Made by a program: the position numbers and the translations under genes. From Bacillota bacterium (GTDB lineage Bacteria; Bacillota; Clostridia; Oscillospirales; Acutalibacteraceae), in NCBI GenBank assembly GCA_023418995.1, contig JAEZYP010000063.1:7286-71285 (forward strand): a stretch of 64,000 nucleotides of DNA, in the 5' to 3' direction. The notes beneath the pieces were generated by a model. It did no database searches. It was not told where the DNA came from and saw only the letters and a list, made by a program, of their open reading frames with translations. Positions 60,916 to 64,000 of this stretch are shown piece after piece; the stretch's first letter is position 1, and each line of letters starts with the position of its first letter.

Positions 60916-60970
60916 TACGTTAATCGTATATATTTACCGATAATAGTAAATAATTTTTACGCATATCGTA
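60894..60970. promoter_or_regulatory. Three operator-like repeats TACG-N5-CGTA in a divergent promoter region
   Basis: Copies at 60894-60906 (spacer ATTTG), 60916-60928 (TTAAT) and 60958-60970 (CATAT). Copy 1 lies between the -10 and -35 of the leftward promoter, copy 2 abuts its -35, and copy 3 abuts the -35 of the rightward promoter. Centres are 22 and 42 bases apart, close to two and four helix turns. The HTH protein encoded to the right is the natural candidate to bind them. Confidence 0.6.
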
Positions 60971-60999
60971 TTGATGTTACACTGGCGATGTGGTATACT
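60971..60999 (+). promoter_or_regulatory. Sigma-A promoter of the HTH gene
   Basis: TTGATG (60971-60976), 17 bases, TATACT (60994-60999), 23 bases before the ATG. Confidence 0.7.
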
Positions 61000-61022
61000 A
61001 AGGCAAAAGGAACGTGATATTT

Positions 61023-61226
61023 ATGCCGTTAAAAATGACATTAAAAGTAATGTTAGCTAAAAGAGAAATGACGCAGAAGCAGTTATCCGATAATACAGGA
61101 ATTAGACCACCAACCATATCTGCAATTTGTACCAATACAGCCAAGCATCTGCCTGTTGATGTAATCGAGAAAATCTGTGAGTGTTTGGAATGTCAACCAG
61201 GAGACTGGATAGAATTTAAAAAATAG
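61023..61226 (+). CDS. Small XRE-type helix-turn-helix regulator
   Basis: 67 residues from the ATG at 61023 (AAAGGA upstream). Nearly the whole protein is one Cro/C1-type DNA-binding domain of the YozG-like kind: LKVMLAKREMTQKQLSDNTGIRPPTISAICTNTAKHLPVDVIEKICECLECQPGDWIEF. The recognition helix is RPPTISAICT. It is divergent from the 133-residue gene and probably controls both through the TACG-N5-CGTA repeats. Confidence 0.88.
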   Translation: MPLKMTLKVMLAKREMTQKQLSDNTGIRPPTISAICTNTAKHLPVDVIEKICECLECQPGDWIEFKK

Positions 61227-61307
61227 GCAAAAAATTAGCCTCTGCCGTTACTACAGCAGAGGCATTATTATGTTTGCCTACAGGCGCTTGATATATCAAC
61301 CGCCTGT

Positions 61308-61333
61308 AAAAAGCGGAACCAGTTCCGCTTTTT
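61308..61333. repeat. Palindromic hairpin repeat, copy 2
   Basis: Identical to copy 1 in all 26 bases. It is preceded by a hairpin GCCTCTGC...GCAGAGGC (61239-61263) and by TCAACCGCCTGT, which recurs at copy 3 with one change. Confidence 0.9.
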
Positions 61334-61424
61334 ATGCAGATATTGTTGAAATTAATTGCGATATGGAATATAATAGATTCGGGGTTCATTAGTAGGGAAA
61401 ACATTAAGCTTGAGGAGGGAAAAT

Positions 61425-62342
61425 TTGTATTTGTTTGAATTTTTTAGAGGAATAACTCGAAAATCCAATATTCCAATTTGGATATACTTGCTGTTAAACA
61501 TCTTTATTATCGCCGCGATTATACAGATGATGTTGAGTAATTCGTATGTCCCATATTGGAAGTCGTTGACTATTGGCATAGTGTTATATGCTATTTCTAT
61601 TGCTATGGCTTTATCGCCATTAGGCGAATGGATTCTTCGCCTTCAAACAGGTTGCAAAAAAATTAAAAGGATGGATCAGATAAACAGAATTCAACCACTA
61701 TTTGATGAAGTTTTTGATAGAGCAAAACAGTTAAATCCAACAATTCCTGATAACATTCAATTATATATTAACAGTGATGAAGCACCAAATGCTTTTGCGA
61801 CAGGAAGAAAAACCATTTGTGTAACCAATGGACTTCTATATATGCCTGATAGTCAAATTCAAGCTGCCTTAGGACATGAATTAGGTCATTTGGTGCATAA
61901 GGACACAGATTTAATATTGATTGTTTCCGTGGGCAATTTTATTATTACTTTTGTGATTACAGCAATCCGATTTATTATAAATTTTCTGCAAATGATATTT
62001 GGGATTCTCTGTATATTCATGGGCGGACAGGATGGAGCGGTAGCATCTATAATGAATTTATTTTGCAACATGTTAATTAATCTTTTTGTAACAGGTTTTA
62101 TGTGGTTATGGACTAAAATTGGAATTCTTTTAGTAATGAAATCAAGCAGGAAAAACGAATATGAGGCCGATCAATTTTCTTACAATTTAGGATATGGAAA
62201 TGATCTCTGCATCTTATTAGATTCTATTGGTAAGACAAACACTAAAGGACTATTTGCCAATTTGTCAAATAGTCACCCTGATAAAAATGATAGGATTTCA
62301 AGATTGCAAGAACTTGGCACAACATATAGAAAAGATTATTAA
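61425..62342 (+). CDS. M48 family membrane metalloprotease (HtpX-like)
   Basis: 305 residues from the TTG at 61425, six bases after GAGGAGGGA; a TTG at 61410 would precede the ribosome site. Two N-terminal membrane helices (about 14-36 and 45-65) and two more after the active site. Zinc motif HELGH (LGHELGHLVHKD, about residue 150) and third ligand in NEYEADQFSYNLGYG. Similar to HtpX but lacking a clear full-length match. It is AT-richer than the flagellar region, in line with an accessory gene. Confidence 0.9.
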   Translation: MYLFEFFRGITRKSNIPIWIYLLLNIFIIAAIIQMMLSNSYVPYWKSLTIGIVLYAISIAMALSPLGEWILRLQTGCKKIKRMDQINRIQPLFDEVFDRAKQLNPTIPDNIQLYINSDEAPNAFATGRKTICVTNGLLYMPDSQIQAALGHELGHLVHKDTDLILIVSVGNFIITFVITAIRFIINFLQMIFGILCIFMGGQDGAVASIMNLFCNMLINLFVTGFMWLWTKIGILLVMKSSRKNEYEADQFSYNLGYGNDLCILLDSIGKTNTKGLFANLSNSHPDKNDRISRLQELGTTYRKDY

Positions 62343-62463
62343 AGGGATAGGTATTTTGCTTTAGAAATCGTCTTTGATTGGGAATAAAAGCCTCTGCTGT
62401 TTTGAACATTGGACAGCAGGGGCTTAATTACATATGGCTAGATGATTTATGTCAATCGCCTGT

Positions 62464-62489
62464 AAAAAGCGGAACCAGTTCCGCTTTTT
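62464..62489. repeat. Palindromic hairpin repeat, copy 3
   Basis: Identical to copies 1 and 2. Preceded by a GCCTCTGCTGT...ACAGCAGGGGC hairpin (62391-62425) and TCAATCGCCTGT. It lies between the converging protease and zeta-type toxin genes, so it may serve as a two-way terminator. Confidence 0.9.
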
Positions 62490-62493
62490 GAGA

Positions 62494-63441
62494 TTACCTT
62501 TCGATCTCATGGGGCCGTTGCATCAGTAGACTTTCAGCGATCTTATCAGATTTGCACTGCGCCGCCCGGAGCCGGTTCTTCAGACTGTCCGGTCGAATGG
62601 CAGCAGCATCTACTCGATCAATAAGATTTTTGCGATATATAGCAAAGTCGGAGAATTCCAGGGCGCTTCTTCTTTCCATCAGTTTCTGTGCATCATTAAG
62701 GATTTGAAGAAGACTGTCCCGCTCTTCAGGTGACCAAAAGCCGGTTAAGACTTGATCAAGTATTGCCGCCGGGTTTCGATTTCGGCTTATCCTTTGATCA
62801 TATAAACACTGCTTCTCCCGATTGTATATCGTGATGTTATCAAAAAGATGCAGCTTGTCAATCTGATTAAGATTCTCCGCAAGGCTATGTACAATTCCGT
62901 CGTGCTTATCTCTTGGAGTTGCTCTTGCGGGAAGCCCCCGCGAAATCATTTGTTCATAACGCAGGATTGTACTGCTATAAGAGATTTCCGGTTTTACAGC
63001 CATCATACATAGCTCAACAGAATAACCTTGCTGCTTTAGCAGCTTACAGGTTGATATTGGTACGGATGTAGTTCTTAATGTTCCCTCAACAATCAGATTG
63101 TAATGCAGCTGGCTTAATCGGGAAATAATAGCTTCCGTCATTTTCCCCGAAAAGGCATTGGTATAATCAACCCAGTCTTTTCCGTACTTCTCCAACAACT
63201 TCCGAAAATTTGGGTGGTGTCTTCTAAAATCATCCCCATTTATAACACTGATGTTATTGGTAACATTATCCATTATAATCCCATGGAGAGTAGTCTTACC
63301 TGAGCCGGGCTGCCCTCCAAGTACATATCCTTTAGGAAACTGGTCTGGCGTTGCTCGATTCCGCAAAAGTGCGAGGATTATCTCCAGCTCGGAATCGAAT
63401 TCTTCAGAAGTAAACTCTGCAAGTGGTTCATCCTGTAACAT
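62494..63441 (-). CDS. Zeta-type toxin (predicted UDP-N-acetylglucosamine kinase)
   Basis: 315 residues from the ATG at 63441; a TTG three codons earlier overlaps the stop of the upstream partner. Walker A GGQPGSGKTTLHG near residue 45, the catalytic/substrate segment VINGDDFRRHHPNF, and IVEGTLRTTSVPISTCKLL are hallmarks of zeta/PezT toxins, which phosphorylate cell wall precursors. The C-terminal 110 residues are helical and extend beyond the minimal kinase. Partner gene lies directly upstream. Confidence 0.88.
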   Translation of the reverse strand: MLQDEPLAEFTSEEFDSELEIILALLRNRATPDQFPKGYVLGGQPGSGKTTLHGIIMDNVTNNISVINGDDFRRHHPNFRKLLEKYGKDWVDYTNAFSGKMTEAIISRLSQLHYNLIVEGTLRTTSVPISTCKLLKQQGYSVELCMMAVKPEISYSSTILRYEQMISRGLPARATPRDKHDGIVHSLAENLNQIDKLHLFDNITIYNREKQCLYDQRISRNRNPAAILDQVLTGFWSPEERDSLLQILNDAQKLMERRSALEFSDFAIYRKNLIDRVDAAAIRPDSLKNRLRAAQCKSDKIAESLLMQRPHEIER

Positions 63442-63446
63442 AACAA

Positions 63447-63701
63447 TCAAGCCTCTAATGATTTTAGGCAGTTTTCAGCAAATATAAATTGCCCTCTTAC
63501 AACTAAAAGCTCCTCCATGGTTTTGCACTGCAGCAGATCATGCTTTAAATTTGTAATGGCTCTAATCATAACCGTAATTGGTGTTTTTTCGTTTATGTCT
63601 ATCTTATGCTGTCTTATATAGTTGCATAAGTCAGCTATAATGTTGGCGGCCTGTTCACAAAGAATCTCCTGCTCCAATGTGAGCGTATACGTATCCGACA
63701 A
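63447..63701 (-). CDS. Probable antitoxin partner of the zeta-type toxin
   Basis: 84 residues, all-helical prediction, acidic, with IDINEKTPITVMIRAITNLKHDLLQCKTMEELLVV. Its stop overlaps or nearly touches the toxin start, the usual arrangement of such pairs. I cannot see clear similarity to epsilon or to PezA; it has no helix-turn-helix. The antitoxin role is inferred from position and size. Confidence 0.7.
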   Translation of the reverse strand: MSDTYTLTLEQEILCEQAANIIADLCNYIRQHKIDINEKTPITVMIRAITNLKHDLLQCKTMEELLVVRGQFIFAENCLKSLEA

Positions 63702-63801
63702 AATAACATCCCCTTTATGATTTTATGATGGCATTATACCACTTTTGTGATAGAATATCCAGATACGAATTATTAACGCTGGTTTTCAATCAGTTTAACG
63801 G

Positions 63802-63827
63802 AAAAAGCGGAATCAGTTCCGATTTTC
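63802..63827. repeat. Palindromic hairpin repeat, copy 4 (degenerate)
   Basis: Like copies 1-3 with changes in the loop-side base (CAA-to-TCA region) and in the second arm (CGATTTTC in place of CGCTTTTT). It stands 95 bases before dinB. Confidence 0.75.
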
Positions 63828-63850
63828 TTTAAATTTCCATTGATAATCAG

Positions 63851-63886
63851 GAACAAGCGTTCTATAATAATTACAAACATTTGTTT
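63851..63886 (+). promoter_or_regulatory. LexA operators before the DinB-family gene
   Basis: GAACAAGCGTTC (63851-63862) is an exact GAAC-N4-GTTC box. AAACATTTGTTT (63875-63886) is a weaker second one. Both lie within 50 bases of the start codon. Confidence 0.7.
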
Positions 63887-63896
63887 GGAGTTAAGA

Positions 63897-64000
63897 ATGG
63901 AACGTGTGATTCTGCACAGTGATTGCAACTCTTTTTACGCCAGCGTGGAATGTCTCCACCATCCTGAGATACGCGATAAGCCGGTCGCGGTCGGCGGCGA
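63897..64000 (+). CDS. DNA polymerase IV / Y-family polymerase, N-terminal fragment
   Basis: 34 residues before the window ends: MERVILHSDCNSFYASVECLHHPEIRDKPVAVGG. The acidic Asp in HSDCNSFYASVE and the KPVAVGG segment are Y-family signatures. GGAG seven bases before the ATG. LexA boxes upstream indicate SOS control. Whether it is dinB or an ImpB/UmuC-like paralogue cannot be told from this fragment. Confidence 0.9.
   Translation, partial: MERVILHSDCNSFYASVECLHHPEIRDKPVAVGG

Noticed and set aside
60336..63827. Hairpin repeats considered as a CRISPR array
   Set aside because: Copies are about 1 kb apart with genes between them and no cas genes are present.

Overview
The window looks like a chromosomal stretch from a motile, anaerobic, low-to-mid GC Firmicute of the class Clostridia. 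The Oscillospirales/Ruminococcaceae side is my guess from gene content only. The evidence is a sodium- or proton-pumping Rnf complex in clostridial order (rnfCDGEAB), Gram-positive chemotaxis parts (FliY, CheC, CheD), the FliW-CsrA flagellin switch, Shine-Dalgarno sites close to AGGAGG, and a Gram-positive type LexA box.

Layout. (1) 1-405: the 3' end of a large serine recombinase stops inside the 3' half of a tRNA-Leu gene, so this is probably the right edge of an integrated element. (2) 505-7441, minus strand: an energy-conservation operon, apbE / NusG-domain-II protein / Gx transporter / rnfC-D-G-E-A-B. ApbE would attach FMN to RnfG and RnfD. (3) 7830-10592: a secreted SH3-repeat lysozyme, followed by a strongly structured region with no gene (10652-10852) that I read as a non-coding RNA. 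(4) 10949-17864, minus strand: late flagellar genes: flagellin, csrA, fliW, a 93-residue unknown, flgL, flgK, flgN, flgM. Sigma-28 type promoters precede flgM and flagellin. (5) 18178-43316, plus strand: one very long flagellar operon from a sigma-A promoter at 18018, running flgB-flgC-fliE-fliF-G-H-I-J-K-flgD-(TIGR02530-type)-flgE-flbD-motA-motB-fliM-fliY-cheY-fliO-P-Q-R-flhB-flhA-fliA-flgF-flgG-DUF342-cheC-cheD, closed by a two-way terminator. fliL, flhF, flhG and cheA/W/B/R are not in it. (6) 43390-47551, minus strand: fliD (very large), fliS and a fliT-like gene, divergent from an HD-GYP phosphodiesterase. Both carry sigma-28 type promoters.

(7) 49032-57842: two sulfur amino acid uptake operons. 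The first is a cysteine/cystine-type ABC importer (two permeases, ATPase, binding lipoprotein). The second is a CapA-like protein plus metN-metI-metQ and an M20 amidohydrolase. Each is preceded by its own sigma-A promoter, a tiny open reading frame and an intrinsic terminator. The first tiny frame has four Cys codons in a row; the second packs four Met and four Cys codons into twelve. I read these as ribosome-mediated attenuators matched to the substrate of the operon behind them. This is the most interesting system in the window. I see no T-box or SAM riboswitch in either leader.

(8) 57947-64000: accessory region with a cupin, a DUF6512-type membrane protein, tRNA-Val, a divergent gene pair with three copies of a TACG-N5-CGTA operator, an M48 metalloprotease, a zeta-type toxin with a small upstream partner, and the start of a LexA-controlled DinB-family polymerase. 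A nearly identical palindromic hairpin recurs four times between 60.3 and 63.8 kb.

All assignments rest on reading the sequence; no database search was run.
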